Source: Polyangia bacterium (GTDB taxonomy: Bacteria; Myxococcota_A; Polyangia; Polyangiales; JAUICN01). Taken from it: DNA of 64,000 bases. Below the pieces are notes generated by a model, which saw only the letters and a list, made by a program, of their open reading frames with translations, did not search any database and was not told where the DNA came from. Positions 55,092-64,000 of the stretch are shown here, piece by piece (position 1 is the stretch's first letter; each line of letters begins with the position of its first letter). The position numbers and the translations under genes were made by a program. The DNA lies in assembly GCA_030427835.1 (NCBI GenBank), contig JAUICN010000007.1:115618-179617 (forward strand). The letters are read 5' to 3'.

Positions 55092-56915
55092 CTACTTGTT
55101 TTCTGCTTCCTGGTGTTGTTTGATGAGATCGAGAGTCACGGCTTCAAGTGCCTTTGATCCGATGTCTGCATGGCCCACGCGAATATGGATGAACGCCGTG
55201 TGCCAGGGTGCGTCACTGGTGTTTTCACTTTCTTTCGCTTTGTACTGCCGCGTTTGAATGCAGTTCATGCTTTCGGCACAGGAAAACGAGTAGGGTGACC
55301 AGGTGTTTACGCCGACGTCGTCCACCTTTAATTGCGTGGATTTCGTGATCACATCGATCAGGCGTGGACGATCCTTTTGGGAATAGTTTTCGTGAGTCCC
55401 GCTTGGTAGCCTGTGCCACCTTCCTGCGGTTCCGATGTTGTCGATGGCGCCCATGCCCAATCGGCTTGGGGCTGCGCCAATCGTGAACTCCACAATCCCA
55501 TGCATCAATGTGCCTGCCCCTTCACCGACACCAATGACGATGTCTGGCCGGTGGGTTTCCAGCACCGCACCCAACCACGCGCTGACCGTGAGATACTCCA
55601 CGGGTAGGATGATATGCATCCACTGGATGGGACCTGGGTGCGAACCGGCGCCCGCGATCTTTGTCCACATCTTTTGAATAGCGATGTCGCCGTCGTTTGT
55701 CTTCCGTTCACCAAACGGGCGAAACCCGTAGGTCAGGACCTTAGTTTTGGTGCCGTCTGATGGCGTGTTTTGTTCAGAACCGATGGTGAAGTATTGATAG
55801 TTCTGCAGGGGCTGCCACTGCTTGGGTCCGAAAATGATTTCCTTTTGGTCATTGGCATCCCCACCTTTCCAAATAGATTTTCCGGATGTGGTGGGCGACC
55901 AGGTCGGTGCCATTTGAAGCACAAAGGGCTTATCAAAAACATCGTGGGAATCGCACGCTTTTGCCAGTTCCTGTCTACTGACTTTCCACACTCGCAGGTT
56001 GGTTCCGTGGGCGATCCGAGACTTTTCCTCGTCAAATGCAGGTGTGAACAACTGGGTGACATCCCGTCGGGCGGGTTCCGTTTCTGTTTGGGAGAGGGAC
56101 CATTGCGTGAAAGGTGAGCAGTGGGCTGTGAGTGCTGGGAGTTCGTTGCGTTGGTGGTTTTCGTAGGCGACAAAGAGATCGCCTTTCGTCGTATCAAGGG
56201 GGCCTGACTGGGCGAATATGCGAAGGCGGTCCCATTCGTTGCCAAGACGTACCGCGCGCAACCGGGGTGCACTATTTGGAGCGGCTGTGAGGGAAACCTT
56301 CAGTTCGCATTGGGTGTCTATACCTCCGTTGATGACGATGCCTGCGGCGTGGGAATTGAGAAATCCCGGAGCGTGATTCCCAAAGGCGCAGGAGGTGATG
56401 CGGGTGTTGGGGATTCTTGTACAGTGTTGCTTTGTAAGCGTTTTAACCTTTTTGTTTGTGCACAAGAGCTGCACTTCAACAGGAATTTCGTTCTGTTCCC
56501 AGTCTAGAACCTCAACCCGCGGAACGAGATAAGTGCGTGGGTGCACCATGGTTGGATGTACAGGCATTCGGCACAGCGTTGCGGTGTAACCGTCCAACCC
56601 ATAGGGAGTTGGCTTTGGCTGGAACACGGGGTATCCGTTTTCAGTTTGGGTAGTGCCCTGCATCTGTGGTTTGCAATGCAGAACGCCTTCCATGGCCTTG
56701 GTAGTTGCGGCGACTTGGCCCTTGGGTGAAAACCACGCGGCCTGCTCTTCGGGCCGCAGAAACGTTAGGTGCTCGAAGTTCGGAGAGGTGGCGTGGATTC
56801 CTCCGGTTTTGACGCCTGTGTTTTCTCCGTTCGGTGCAGTGCAGCCCACCGCAACGACCATGCCCAGAGCTCCGTAGAGCACTCCCCACATCGCTGAAAA
56901 TCCGTCGCTTTTCAT
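55092..56915 (-). CDS. Lipoprotein with C-terminal pyroglutamyl-peptidase-like domain
   Basis: 607 aa. Lipobox Val-Ala-Val-Gly-Cys. The first 385 residues are unrecognised and Cys-rich. Residues about 393-600 read like peptidase C15: YGFRPFGERKTND (396-408), PVEYLTVSAWLGAVLETHRP (438 on), DIVIGVGEGAG (458-468), candidate catalytic C546 in PYSFSCAE and H577 in AFIHIRVGH. C15 enzymes are normally cytosolic; here the domain would be at the cell envelope. The match is by eye and Glu placement is unclear. Confidence 0.6.
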   Translation of the reverse strand: MKSDGFSAMWGVLYGALGMVVAVGCTAPNGENTGVKTGGIHATSPNFEHLTFLRPEEQAAWFSPKGQVAATTKAMEGVLHCKPQMQGTTQTENGYPVFQPKPTPYGLDGYTATLCRMPVHPTMVHPRTYLVPRVEVLDWEQNEIPVEVQLLCTNKKVKTLTKQHCTRIPNTRITSCAFGNHAPGFLNSHAAGIVINGGIDTQCELKVSLTAAPNSAPRLRAVRLGNEWDRLRIFAQSGPLDTTKGDLFVAYENHQRNELPALTAHCSPFTQWSLSQTETEPARRDVTQLFTPAFDEEKSRIAHGTNLRVWKVSRQELAKACDSHDVFDKPFVLQMAPTWSPTTSGKSIWKGGDANDQKEIIFGPKQWQPLQNYQYFTIGSEQNTPSDGTKTKVLTYGFRPFGERKTNDGDIAIQKMWTKIAGAGSHPGPIQWMHIILPVEYLTVSAWLGAVLETHRPDIVIGVGEGAGTLMHGIVEFTIGAAPSRLGMGAIDNIGTAGRWHRLPSGTHENYSQKDRPRLIDVITKSTQLKVDDVGVNTWSPYSFSCAESMNCIQTRQYKAKESENTSDAPWHTAFIHIRVGHADIGSKALEAVTLDLIKQHQEAENK

Positions 56916-56927
56916 GGGTTGGGGACG

Positions 56928-56943
56928 AGCAAAAACTGTGCCT
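56928..56943 (-). promoter_or_regulatory. Sigma-54 (-24/-12) promoter-like element
   Basis: Minus strand AGGCAC-AGTTT-TTGCT, GG-N10-GC; predicted start near 56917, two bases before ATG 56915. Confidence 0.5.
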
Positions 56944-57194
56944 TCTTAGATTGTCGGGCGCTTGAGCGATCCAGGCCCATGCCCGCGCGGGCAACTCCAG
57001 TCGCCACTGCGACAATTTACATCTGACGGTCGCCGACACAGGTCCGGCTCATAGGTCGCGCGAGATGTCCGGTTGATTCGCTGGAATTTTGAGGACACCT
57101 CACATTCGGAACACAGAGCGCTCCATGTTCCTGTTTGACCTCACTTTGGACAGAAAATGTCGCGGCGAACTGAAGAATTGCGCATGAATGACCG

Positions 57195-57210
57195 TGGCAC
57201 ATTGCTTGCG
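57195..57210 (+). promoter_or_regulatory. Sigma-54 (-24/-12) promoter
   Basis: TGGCAC-ATTGC-TTGCG, essentially the full consensus. Predicted start near 57221, 41 bases before ATG 57262. Confidence 0.65.
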
Positions 57211-57261
57211 GTGTCGTCTGAAGTAACCCGACCAGCAGGTTTTTAGACAAGGAAATGTTTG

Positions 57262-58470
57262 ATGAAGGTTGATACCCACCCGCGTTTTTTCTCCCGAACG
57301 ATTCGCTCGATTGTTGCTCTGAGCCTGGCTCTGTCAGGGGCCTGTTCTTCGGCTCCTAGCGCCCAGAGTGTGAAATCCATTGCCCAGGAGGGGTCTCCCT
57401 GCGTGGGCCTCGCCGAGGCGATGTATCCCCAGGTGCGCAAGGCCATGGATGAAACTGGCAATGACATCTCTTCGTTGGAAGCATGGGAGCCGACGCAGGA
57501 CGCTATTTTCAAGGCGTTGCAGAATAACTGGTCTAACGATGGGTTTGACGGAGACGTCATCACAGGTTCTGAACGGTTCGTCGCAAATGACGGAGTAGCG
57601 AAAGCATTGCGTGGCTACCTCAAGGCGATTGGCCGTGAGAACGTACCCGAAGAGGGAGATGTGGGCCTTATGCTCCTTCCAGATACTAGCCTTTTTGACA
57701 AAGACGTTTCCGAACGACGACACGGCTTGTTGGTGCGGCTTACGTTGGGGGATGAACAGGTCATTTACACCCAGATTGTGACACCACGGGATCGCTCAGC
57801 CGATTTGAATAGCGGTGACAACGCCAACAATGAGACTGACTCCGAAGTGAACAACGTAGAGTGGGCAGTGCTGGATGCTGTGCAAGGTGACGCAGTTGAC
57901 GGTGTTCGCGCTGTGCAGCTCTCCAGTTGTAGTTCCCAGGGTCGGTTTACGGGCACCGTTGACTCAAAGGCGGGGGAAGCGCTTGGTACGTCGGTTACGT
58001 CGCTTCACAAAACAGCAACACTGGGAGCCGACCAGACGCTTGGCTTTCTTGTGGGTTCTCCGCTCACGTCACTGACCGTCAAATCCAGTGCTCTGGACGA
58101 CGATGACCTTGTGGCGTTTGGGAGGTTTTCCTTTGCTAACCTCAAGAAAGTGGATTTGAAGGGTGCTTCCGTTAGCCACGTAGGTGTGAACGCTTTGCTT
58201 GTGTCCCAAACTCACATTCAACAGCTTGTGTTGACGGATACCCTGGTGGAAGATTCGGTCTTTGAATCCCTGGCGACTCTCACTGGACTGCGCCGCGTGT
58301 TGCTGGGTGGTACCAAGGTGACCAAGGGAGGCGTGGAAACATTCCTACGGGATAACAAGCCTACGGGTCTGGTGAGTGTTGAAGTCCCTGCGGGCCTTTT
58401 CACCACTGAAGAAATCACTGTTCTCAAAACTGAAACAGACACCCGTGGGCTAAGAGCCGCGCGACAGTAA
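57262..58470 (+). CDS. Leucine-rich-repeat-like lipoprotein
   Basis: 402 aa. ATG follows AAGGAAA. Lipobox Leu-Ser-Gly-Ala-Cys. The C-terminal part (about 270-370) has irregular LRR units (LKKVDLKGASVSHVGVNALL, IQQLVLTDTLVEDSVFESL, LRRVLLGGTKVTKGGVETFL), a ligand-binding scaffold. N-terminal part unrecognised. It has the best sigma-54-like promoter in the window. Confidence 0.7.
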   Translation: MKVDTHPRFFSRTIRSIVALSLALSGACSSAPSAQSVKSIAQEGSPCVGLAEAMYPQVRKAMDETGNDISSLEAWEPTQDAIFKALQNNWSNDGFDGDVITGSERFVANDGVAKALRGYLKAIGRENVPEEGDVGLMLLPDTSLFDKDVSERRHGLLVRLTLGDEQVIYTQIVTPRDRSADLNSGDNANNETDSEVNNVEWAVLDAVQGDAVDGVRAVQLSSCSSQGRFTGTVDSKAGEALGTSVTSLHKTATLGADQTLGFLVGSPLTSLTVKSSALDDDDLVAFGRFSFANLKKVDLKGASVSHVGVNALLVSQTHIQQLVLTDTLVEDSVFESLATLTGLRRVLLGGTKVTKGGVETFLRDNKPTGLVSVEVPAGLFTTEEITVLKTETDTRGLRAARQ

Positions 58471-58502
58471 TCGCGTCGACATGCGGAGAGTTCCCATCCA
58501 CC

Positions 58503-61085
58503 TTAGTGGTTCTGGATGAGGACTTCTCTTCGGCCGCCGGCTTTGGAGGTGGGGGGGCCTACGACGCCTTGTTTTTCCATTTCCTCTACGAGCTTGGCGG
58601 CTTTGTTGTAGCCGACGGAGAGTTTGCGTTGGATGTGGCTGATGGAGCAGTAGCCGGCTTCGGCCACCACGCGTACGGCGCGGTCGTAGACGGGGTCGTC
58701 GCTGTTGTCGCTTGAACCCTCTTCGTCTTCATCGTCCCTGGGTTTGAGGATTTCCTCGTCGTAGACGGGCTTGGCCTGGGCACGCAAATGGTCGCACACG
58801 TCGCGTACTTCGTCTTCGCTGACGTAGGAGCAGTGCACCCGTTGCAGGTCGCTTGAGCCGGGGGGGATCATGAGCATGTCGCCCATGCCCAGCAGGTGTT
58901 CTGCACCGTTGCGGCCAAGAATGGTTTTGGAGTCCTCCCGTTGGGAGACCTTAAACGCCATGCGAGCGGGGAAGTTGGCTTTGATCATGCCGGTGATCAC
59001 ATCGACACTTGGGCGCTGGGTGGCCAGGATGACGTGAATGCCTGCAGCACGTGCCTTTTGGGCCAGGCGTGCAATGGCGGATTCCACGTCCTTGGCGGCT
59101 ACCATCATCAGGTCTGCGAATTCGTCCACCACCACGACCACGTAGGGGAGCTTCTCAGGCGGCTTTTCCTCAAGTTCTTCGCCCTGGACCTGGGCGTCCT
59201 CAAACGTGTCGGCATTCATGGCCTTCGGTGGCTTCTTGGGTTTGAGCTTCTCTGGAGCGAGGTCGCCGTTGAGCACTTTTTGAACGCGATCGTTGTAGCT
59301 CTTGATATTGCGTGCACCGGCGTCTGCGAAGAGCTGGTAGCGGCGCTCCATTTCGTCCACGGCCCATTTGAGCGCGAGGGCGGCCTTCTTCATATCGGTC
59401 ACCACGGGCAACAGCATGTGGGGGATGCCGTCAAACACGGCGAGCTCCACCACCTTGGGGTCGATCATGAGCAGGCGCACTTCTTCTGGTGTCTTCTTGG
59501 TGAGAAGCGAAGTGAGCATGACGTTGAGGCCCACGCTCTTTCCGGCCCCGGTGGCACCCGCCACAAGCAAGTGGGGCATGCGCGCCAGGTCGCAGTAGAC
59601 GGGCTGCCCCGCGATGTCTTCACCCAGTGCCATGGGTAGGTCGGCCTTTTGGTTGTCCCAACGGCGGTCTTGCAGGGTTTGCCGCAGGTACACGGTTTGC
59701 CGTTCGTCGTTGGGTAGCTCGAAGCCCACCCGTGCCTTGCCGGGAATGGGTGCCACGATGCGCACCTTTTGGGCCGCAAGCGCCATGGCTAGGTCGTCGG
59801 CCAGGCCGGCAATTTTAGAGACCTTGGTGCCGCTTTGGGGTTCGAACTCGTACATGGTGACCACGGGCCCGGGGTGGATTTCGTCCACGCGACCCTTGAC
59901 GCCGTAGGCCTCAAGCTTTTCCACAAGGCGTGCGGCGTTGTTGCGTAGGGTTTCTGCATTGACACGAATGCGGCTTTTGGATCCAGGCTCCAGAAGCTCC
60001 ATGGGGGGGAGTTCAAACGGAACTTCATTCGCTTTGCCGCCGAACAGCTTTTTCTTTGTGGGTACCTTGGCTTTTTTTGTAACTGCGGGTGGCAGTTCCA
60101 GCTGATCGACCTTGGCAATGGGCGCAACGATGCGTGGGCCGTCGTCCTTGGTAGCCTTTGCAGTGGTTTTCTTGCGGGTAGTGGTCGTGGTGGGGGCGTT
60201 GTTGCTTTGTTGGGGATCTTCGGTGTCGGATTCGTTGGCCTGTTTTGAAGCGTCTGACTTTTCACGTTCGTTTTCAGGGTCCTCTTCAGGATCCTCTTGA
60301 GGCCCTCCTTGTGGGTTTTCGTGTGACCCCTCGGGCAAATTGCTGTGTTCGTTGAGCCCGTCTGCCAGTTCAAGGGCGCGTGCTTCTGCCCAGGCGTCTT
60401 TTACCTGTTGGAGTGCATTGTGTGCGCCGTTGTTTGCAGCACGGAATGCCTGGCCCATGGATTGGAACGCGCGGAACACAGTGGCCGGGGACCGCAGCAG
60501 GATGACGATGAGCAGTGTTGCACCCGCGATGACAGTGGCGCCCACAGTGCCTAGAAGCGACCGCAGTACCTCGCCCATGACTTCACCAATGGCGCCGCCA
60601 CGGGACATGCCTTCACCCATGCCGGGCGCGGCTGGGATGGATGCCCCGGCAAGATGGAGAATCACGCAGCCCACCAGGACAACGATTAGGGTCGATGCCA
60701 CGCGTGTGGGCCCGAACGCTGTGCCAATAGTGATACTTTCTGCTGGCTGCGAATCCAGACGGTCTGCTTCATCGAGTGTGTGGGGCGCGGCCACTAGCGG
60801 TGTCCGTTGAAAGAGGCGTACCGTGAGTAGGCCCAGTTCTGCGGGCAGCAGCCACCCGGCCCACCCAAAGGCGGCGAGCACCATGGAGGCAAGTCCCTGA
60901 CCCACTGGGCCGATGAGATTGTCCTGGGAATTACCGGCAGAAACCAGGGCAAGACCTAGCAACAGGGCTGCCGTGGCTGTCACCACGCCTAGGATTTCAT
61001 GGCGAAGATGATTTCTTCTGGGTGGGCTCTCGCCTCCGGATTGCCCGGCATATTCCGGGTCCGTGGTAGCAGGATGTAGGTCCAA
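58503..61085 (-). CDS. ftsK: DNA translocase FtsK
   Basis: 860 aa. Septal motor that pumps the chromosome terminus and activates dimer resolution. About four N-terminal membrane segments (30-200), a charged low-complexity linker with E-D-P-E repeats (about 250-320), RecA-like motor with Walker A GATGAGKS (510-517) and Walker B VVVVDEFADL, and a C-terminal winged-helix gamma domain (about 795-860) that reads KOPS. TTG start at 61085 supported by AGGAGAG upstream. Confidence 0.94.
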   Translation of the reverse strand: MDLHPATTDPEYAGQSGGESPPRRNHLRHEILGVVTATAALLLGLALVSAGNSQDNLIGPVGQGLASMVLAAFGWAGWLLPAELGLLTVRLFQRTPLVAAPHTLDEADRLDSQPAESITIGTAFGPTRVASTLIVVLVGCVILHLAGASIPAAPGMGEGMSRGGAIGEVMGEVLRSLLGTVGATVIAGATLLIVILLRSPATVFRAFQSMGQAFRAANNGAHNALQQVKDAWAEARALELADGLNEHSNLPEGSHENPQGGPQEDPEEDPENEREKSDASKQANESDTEDPQQSNNAPTTTTTRKKTTAKATKDDGPRIVAPIAKVDQLELPPAVTKKAKVPTKKKLFGGKANEVPFELPPMELLEPGSKSRIRVNAETLRNNAARLVEKLEAYGVKGRVDEIHPGPVVTMYEFEPQSGTKVSKIAGLADDLAMALAAQKVRIVAPIPGKARVGFELPNDERQTVYLRQTLQDRRWDNQKADLPMALGEDIAGQPVYCDLARMPHLLVAGATGAGKSVGLNVMLTSLLTKKTPEEVRLLMIDPKVVELAVFDGIPHMLLPVVTDMKKAALALKWAVDEMERRYQLFADAGARNIKSYNDRVQKVLNGDLAPEKLKPKKPPKAMNADTFEDAQVQGEELEEKPPEKLPYVVVVVDEFADLMMVAAKDVESAIARLAQKARAAGIHVILATQRPSVDVITGMIKANFPARMAFKVSQREDSKTILGRNGAEHLLGMGDMLMIPPGSSDLQRVHCSYVSEDEVRDVCDHLRAQAKPVYDEEILKPRDDEDEEGSSDNSDDPVYDRAVRVVAEAGYCSISHIQRKLSVGYNKAAKLVEEMEKQGVVGPPTSKAGGRREVLIQNH

Positions 61086-61326
61086 GTATGCTCTCTCCTA
61101 CATCAGACCATGTTTCCGGTGGACCCAAAGGTCAACAAAAAGGTACGGTTTTGCGGTAAAAGAAAGGAGAAAGTGCTCAGGTGGGAGGCGCCTGGGAGAT
61201 CGGTGGGCAAGGTAATGGCCGCCATTTCCGTGGAGTCTCTTGATTGTGGGGGCCAAATCTCTCTACACTCTCCCCCGTTGCTACCTGGTATTTGGCACCC
61301 GGTGGTTTCCGCTGCGACTTAGGAAA

Positions 61327-62874
61327 ATGACTCACATGCACTCAAATCAACGTCTTTTTAACAGTTTTTCTCGATCTTTGGCAGGTTCTCGCACCGTTTT
61401 GGTGGGTACCTTAACACTTGGCCTTGCAGTGTTGGGCGCCACCGTGGGCGGCTGCAAGATCGGCTCCAAGGATATTGAGGCCTGGCAGCAAACGGTGAAG
61501 GGCCCGGAAAAAATGGTAGTGGTGATGTTGAGCGATCACTACGGGATGGACCTTCGTGGGCAGGCGGCCATGGCCCTTGTGGAAATGGAGCGCAGCGATG
61601 TGGACGGCATTGATGAGCTCAAAGAGGCCGTGCACCGCTTGGATGAGGAAACACGCGGTAAGGTGCTTGCCAAGCTTGCTCCGGCCCTGGGCAAGATGAT
61701 GGAAAATGCTGAAGCCGCAGTTCAAGTGCGGGCGAAGGATGCGGCCTATGTGCTGATTTCCGAGACGGAAGGGGAAACCCGGTCTGAGCTTGTGAAATCG
61801 GTTGTGGGTTGGTACGTGGCGGATTTCAACGGTCGCAGCCTGGCGGGCAAGGCCAGTGCCGAGCAGGTGGTTCGTGCCCTGGGAGCCGAGGCAGCTCCCA
61901 TGCTTGTGGACGCCATGAACGCGGAGATGCCCCAGGTCGCGTTAGTCAAACTTTGCCAACTCATTCACGAGGTGGCGGATGAGAAAACCCGTGCTGACGC
62001 CGGCAAACGAATCGTGGCCATCGAGCGGCAAATGGAAAGTGCGGAGTTCATCGAGTGGCTGAAGAAGAAGATTGGTGAACAGCTCGCAGAGCAGGATCCG
62101 GAAGCTGCCAAGGACGAGAAGAAGCTTTTGGCTTTGGCGTTGCGGAATAGGGAAAGTTTTGTGAATGAGGGAGCGATCACCGCCATGAAGCACCTGTCTT
62201 CTGTGCAGATTGTTGCCGATCGTTTGGTGGAGATTGGCACCTCTGCGGACGTGACGCCTATCATGTTGAAGCGCCGTGAGATGGCGCTCCTGGCTCTTGA
62301 GGGGAACGCCAAGAAGCCCCACCTGGAAAAGTTGCTTGCTCTTGCGCTGGATGACGCAAGCCCTGGAAATCTACGGGATCTGGCTTTTGATCGTGTGGGT
62401 GACATCAAGAGCCCTGAGGCCATCGGGCCCATGTGGAAGTTGGTTCAGAACGGTGATGATGACCAACAGCGGCTCCGTTGGAGAGCTGGCGAAATGGTGC
62501 TTGCCATTGGGGGCGCCGAGATCGTTGGACAGTTCTTTAAGAAGCTGCCGTCTAGGGCCGCATATGAACCTGAAGAGTTGGAAGGTTATGCTACGCGCCT
62601 GAGTCAGATGACCCCTCCCCCTGGGAGTACGATGACTGCGAAACTGCGTTCGCGGAATTGGTGGGAGAAGGTGATTGCCCTCAAGTATCTGGAGAGGCGC
62701 GGAACTGCCGAGGACATCGCGAGCGTCGAGCGGATGAAGTCGGATCGTAGTTCCGTTCAGGGCAGTAACTGGGCACGTAAGAAGATGGCCACTGTGGGTG
62801 ATGTGGCCACGGCTGCTCTGGAGGCCCTGAAAGAGCGTTTGGAGTCCGAAAAGAAGTCAAAAAAGGACACCTGA
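61327..62874 (+). CDS. HEAT-repeat-like lipoprotein
   Basis: 515 aa. Signal peptide ending Thr-Val-Gly-Gly-Cys. The mature protein is almost all helical, with repeated A-x-x-A-L/V-x-E-x pairs (LRGQAAMALVEMERSDVDGI, KRREMALLALEGNAKKPHL) like HEAT/armadillo repeats. A protein-binding scaffold at the envelope is likely. ATG 61327 chosen; ATG 61336 is as good. Divergent from ftsK. Confidence 0.75.
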   Translation: MTHMHSNQRLFNSFSRSLAGSRTVLVGTLTLGLAVLGATVGGCKIGSKDIEAWQQTVKGPEKMVVVMLSDHYGMDLRGQAAMALVEMERSDVDGIDELKEAVHRLDEETRGKVLAKLAPALGKMMENAEAAVQVRAKDAAYVLISETEGETRSELVKSVVGWYVADFNGRSLAGKASAEQVVRALGAEAAPMLVDAMNAEMPQVALVKLCQLIHEVADEKTRADAGKRIVAIERQMESAEFIEWLKKKIGEQLAEQDPEAAKDEKKLLALALRNRESFVNEGAITAMKHLSSVQIVADRLVEIGTSADVTPIMLKRREMALLALEGNAKKPHLEKLLALALDDASPGNLRDLAFDRVGDIKSPEAIGPMWKLVQNGDDDQQRLRWRAGEMVLAIGGAEIVGQFFKKLPSRAAYEPEELEGYATRLSQMTPPPGSTMTAKLRSRNWWEKVIALKYLERRGTAEDIASVERMKSDRSSVQGSNWARKKMATVGDVATAALEALKERLESEKKSKKDT

Positions 62875-62920
62875 TCAATAGGGGAGTTGACTCCTTGCGT
62901 CAGTAACGTCACCGTCTGTT

Positions 62921-63874
62921 ATGGTCGATCCGAAGCGTAAGACCCCGCGGCAGTTTCAATGCCGAGACTATCTTTGGGAGCTGTACACCCAGATGGGGCA
63001 GGACTTGGATTGTTCTGTGGACTACCTGGTCAACGAGGCCATGCGTCAGTATGCCCGTACACAGCACTATCTGGATGAGCAGGGCCGTATTCCTGGAACC
63101 TCTGCCCTGGGTGGAGCGGCTGGTGGTGGAAGCCAAGCCCGTCCAGCGCCGACTGCCGGGTCCCATGCGGGTGTGGCACCGGTAGCGGCCGTGCGCGGGG
63201 ACCGGGCTGACGATTCTGCCCGGCTACGTGCGACCGCGCCTTCGTCTCCACCTCCCGGGGGTTCCCCGGCAGTTCCACCGTCTGTGGCGCCCTCTGCGGG
63301 TGTTCGCACTCCTGGGCAGAGCTATGCGCCCACGTTTCCTCCTCCGCCTCCGGGGCCATCCCCGAGCCCTTCTGCGGGGCCACCTCCCCCCTTGCCAGGG
63401 TCTCCCGTGCAGGCGTCTCCCGTGCAGGCGTCCCCCGTGCAGGCACCTCCCGTACCCGTACCCTCGGCACAGGGCGGTGGTGCCAGGCCTCCCATGGAGG
63501 GGCACCCGTCTAAGACTCAACCGTCCAGGAATATTCCCGGGCCACCCGCGGGTGGTGCCCGTGGGCAGGCGGTGGCTCCCCCTCCCCCAGCAGCGTTACA
63601 GCTTTCCGTGCTTTACAACGGGCAGAAGGTTGCTGTCTCCCAGGAAGAGTTTGTGATTGGTCGGAGTTCTAAAACTTCCGATCTTGTCATCAAGGACGGT
63701 AACATTTCCCGCCGGCATGCCATCGTCGTATTTGAGGGTGGTACCTATTACATTCGCGATCTCGGCAGTACCAACGGCGTTGAATTTGAAGGTCGCCGTG
63801 TGGACCAAAAAGCGATCCATGAGGGTGATCGTTTTGTGCTCTGTGACTACGAAATCCAGTTCACATATAGATAA
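62921..63874 (+). CDS. FHA-domain protein with ribbon-helix-helix-like N-terminus
   Basis: 317 aa. Residues 1-50 (RQFQCRDYLWELYTQMGQDLDCSVDYLVNEAMRQYA, in part DCSVDYLVNEAMRQYA) look like a ribbon-helix-helix or similar helical domain. A 160-residue Pro/Ala/Gly-rich linker follows, with 15-bp repeats (63401-63460) encoding VQASP. The C-terminal FHA domain has FVIGRSSKTSDLVIKD, ISRRHA and LGSTNG, the phosphothreonine-binding signature. Probably a kinase-signal reader. 46 bp after the HEAT gene, likely same transcript. Confidence 0.87.
   Translation: MVDPKRKTPRQFQCRDYLWELYTQMGQDLDCSVDYLVNEAMRQYARTQHYLDEQGRIPGTSALGGAAGGGSQARPAPTAGSHAGVAPVAAVRGDRADDSARLRATAPSSPPPGGSPAVPPSVAPSAGVRTPGQSYAPTFPPPPPGPSPSPSAGPPPPLPGSPVQASPVQASPVQAPPVPVPSAQGGGARPPMEGHPSKTQPSRNIPGPPAGGARGQAVAPPPPAALQLSVLYNGQKVAVSQEEFVIGRSSKTSDLVIKDGNISRRHAIVVFEGGTYYIRDLGSTNGVEFEGRRVDQKAIHEGDRFVLCDYEIQFTYR
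63401..63460. repeat. Four 15-bp repeats in the FHA protein linker
   Basis: TCTCCCGTGCAGGCG at 63401 and 63416, near-copies at 63431 and 63446; encode SPVQA-type repeats in frame. Confidence 0.85.
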
Positions 63875-64000
63875 CTAGACCGCTTCGCGTTTTACCTGAT
63901 CGGCCCTCGGAGCCCAGCAAAGCGACCATGACCCTCCAACCTCCTCAACAATGTTCCTACATTGCCTCGTCGGTTGTCACGCCATGGTGGCTCCGCTGAA

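Larger units (their letters stand above)
56916..57261. other. Divergent intergenic region with two sigma-54-like promoters
   Basis: 346 bp between divergent lipoprotein genes. It holds the elements at 56928-56943 and 57195-57210; the 250 bp between them is where activator sites would be expected. I see no gene or strong hairpin in it. Confidence 0.5.

Overview
The window looks like a chromosome segment of a Gram-negative deltaproteobacterium-like organism (Myxococcota/Bradymonadota-type, by inference). The signs are: an FHA-containing sigma-54 activator, FHA and PilZ proteins, many large lipoproteins, MopE/VCBS and Cys-rich/fibrinogen-like surface proteins, Omp85/TamB, Tat, a class II (B12) ribonucleotide reductase and a HemW/CcmAB heme block. 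There are no rRNA genes, CRISPR arrays, prophages or complete IS elements. One tRNA-Leu(CAG) is present.

Layout. 0-11 kb: lipoprotein, FHA-GAF-AAA-Fis activator, nrdJ with a long regulated leader, PilZ protein, outer-membrane lipoprotein, pckA, PheC-like solute-binding protein, lipoprotein. 11-17 kb: MopE/VCBS lipoprotein, TPR lipoprotein, tRNA-Leu, UbiA-family prenyltransferase with a coupled unknown gene. 17-25 kb: nucleotide-sugar dehydrogenase, 4-epimerase, SRPBCC protein and decaprenyl-phosphate phosphoribosyltransferase-like UbiA (surface polysaccharide precursors), dnaJ, then orn-hemW-ccmA-ccmB. 25-35.5 kb: coupled tamB/Omp85 pair (seven apparent POTRA repeats), a DUF1285-TM-TlpA fusion, a 0.7 kb noncoding stretch, DUF1844 gene. 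35.6-42 kb: 1190-aa Cys-rich/fibrinogen-like lipoprotein, gyrB. 42-58.5 kb: an accessory region of poorly recognisable lipoproteins, with tatBC, a truncated HAD gene, a SprT-like gene and two copies of a 164-bp MITE-like element. 58.5-64 kb: ftsK, HEAT-repeat lipoprotein, FHA protein.

Three patterns stand out. (1) Between orn and hemW lie six consecutive 5-codon mini-ORFs, each GTG...TGA, each overlapping the next by GTGA, the last overlapping the hemW start as ATGA. Related single mini-cistrons bridge other gene pairs of the 17-20 kb operon. (2) Nine lipoprotein genes, eight of them between 42 and 58 kb, carry close matches to the sigma-54 -24/-12 promoter (GG-N10-GC). Several lie so near the start codon that the mRNA would be almost leaderless. 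(3) Short in-frame tandem repeats, mostly 15 bp, recur in linkers of unrelated genes (ubiA, tamB, gyrB, tatB, FHA protein) and in intergenic DNA. All calls are from reading the sequence; no database search was run.
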